The notes under the pieces were generated by a model that had not been told where the DNA came from, made no database searches, and saw nothing but the letters and a program-made list of their open reading frames with translations. The translations under genes and the position numbers were made by a program. Positions 63,310 to 64,000 of a stretch of 64,000 bases of DNA are shown here, piece after piece. Source of the stretch: Clostridiales bacterium (GTDB lineage: Bacteria; Bacillota; Sulfobacillia; RBS10-35); the NCBI GenBank assembly GCA_018729555.1, contig JAHHQG010000030.1, forward strand, positions 1-64,000, written 5' to 3'. The first letter of the stretch is position 1, and every line of letters begins with the position of its first letter.

Positions 63310-64000
63310 ATGCCTTACCTGGGAGCCTTGAAAGTCGCCCTGTCCAAGCTGAATCCCCTCTACCTTTGGCGAAACCCCGTCCTTTTGACGGTGGAAGCCG
63401 GAGCCCTCTGGGCCACCTACGAAGCCCTCTTTACCCCCCAGGGCGGCCCCTTCCCCCTCCTCGTCGCCGTCATCCTCTGGCTGACGGTGCTCCTCGGCAC
63501 CTGGGCCGAATCCTTGGCCGAAGCCCAGGGCAAGGCCCGGGCGGAAAGCCTCCGGCGCACCCGCCAGGAAACCATGGCCAAAAAGCTGACGGGGAAGGAC
63601 CGGGAGTACCGGCTGGTGCCGGCCTCCAGCCTGCGGAAGGGGGACCGGGTCCTGGTGGAAGCCGGCGACATCATCCCCGGCGACGGCACCGTCCTGGAGG
63701 GCATCGCCACCGTGGACGAATCGGCCATCACCGGTGAATCGGCCCCCGTTCTCAAAGAACCGGGAACCGACGTGGCTTCCAGCGTCACCGCCGGCACCCA
63801 GGTGGTGAGCGACTGGCTCATCATCCAGATCGACGTCAACCCGGGGGAAAGCTACCTGGACCACATGATCCGCCTGGTGGAAGGCGCCACCCGCAAGCCC
63901 ACCCCCAACGAACAGGCCCTCCAGGTCCTCCTCGTCGCCCTCACCCTCATCTTCGCCCTGGTGGTGCTGACCCTCTGGCCCTTGGCCCGCTTCCTCGGGG
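63310..64000 (+). CDS. kdpB: K+-transporting ATPase subunit B, truncated by window edge
   Basis: NPLYLWRNPVLLTVEAGAL, VLVEAGDIIPGDGTVLEGIATVDESAITGESAPVLKEPG, SSVTAGTQVVSDWLIIQI, PTPNEQAL. Confidence 0.97.
   Translation, partial: MPYLGALKVALSKLNPLYLWRNPVLLTVEAGALWATYEALFTPQGGPFPLLVAVILWLTVLLGTWAESLAEAQGKARAESLRRTRQETMAKKLTGKDREYRLVPASSLRKGDRVLVEAGDIIPGDGTVLEGIATVDESAITGESAPVLKEPGTDVASSVTAGTQVVSDWLIIQIDVNPGESYLDHMIRLVEGATRKPTPNEQALQVLLVALTLIFALVVLTLWPLARFLG

Noticed and set aside
1-64000. CRISPR array or tandem repeats
   Set aside because: No regularly spaced direct repeats were seen; the only multi-copy sequences are the two ISL3-like copies and the penicillin-acylase paralogs.

Overview
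The window is GC-rich, densely packed chromosomal DNA. It probably comes from a thermophilic Bacillota-like organism: a YtxC-type sporulation protein, ThrS, a YerB/DUF3048 lipoprotein and a PrsA-like foldase support this, but the lineage is an inference. I call about 55 protein genes. Most ORFs in the track that lie antisense to these are GC artefacts. Main blocks: (1) a peptide-ABC substrate-binding lipoprotein cut by the left edge; (2) lplA, a BMP-family lipoprotein and a nucleoside hydrolase, folE, thrS; (3) a 4-hydroxyphenylacetate catabolic cluster (hpaD/C/B/E/G, a DapA-like aldolase, an aminotransferase) lying between thrS and ytxC; (4) a PaaI thioesterase and a membrane-anchored molybdopterin oxidoreductase; (5) a solo, highly structured IS200/IS605 omega-RNA-like element with no tnpB or iscB; (6) a fluoride riboswitch with overlapping terminator upstream of crcB and DUF190, next to a cold-shock gene with a hairpin 5' UTR; (7) an SdhA/SdhB/HdrB-like (SdhE) complex; (8) MoxR-DUF58-transglutaminase, then PspA/PspAB/HtpX; (9) two paralogous penicillin acylases flanking a tRNA-Leu pair; (10) a decayed island bounded by two ISL3-like insertion sequences; (11) a kdp operon whose KdpD-like kinase lacks the phospho-acceptor His. 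No CRISPR array, rRNA or prophage was seen. The strongest leads are the solo omega-RNA-like element, the IS-bounded island with its small coupled ORFs, the H-box-less KdpD, and the fluoride-switch/cold-shock neighbourhood. No database search was run; all family names come from reading the sequence.
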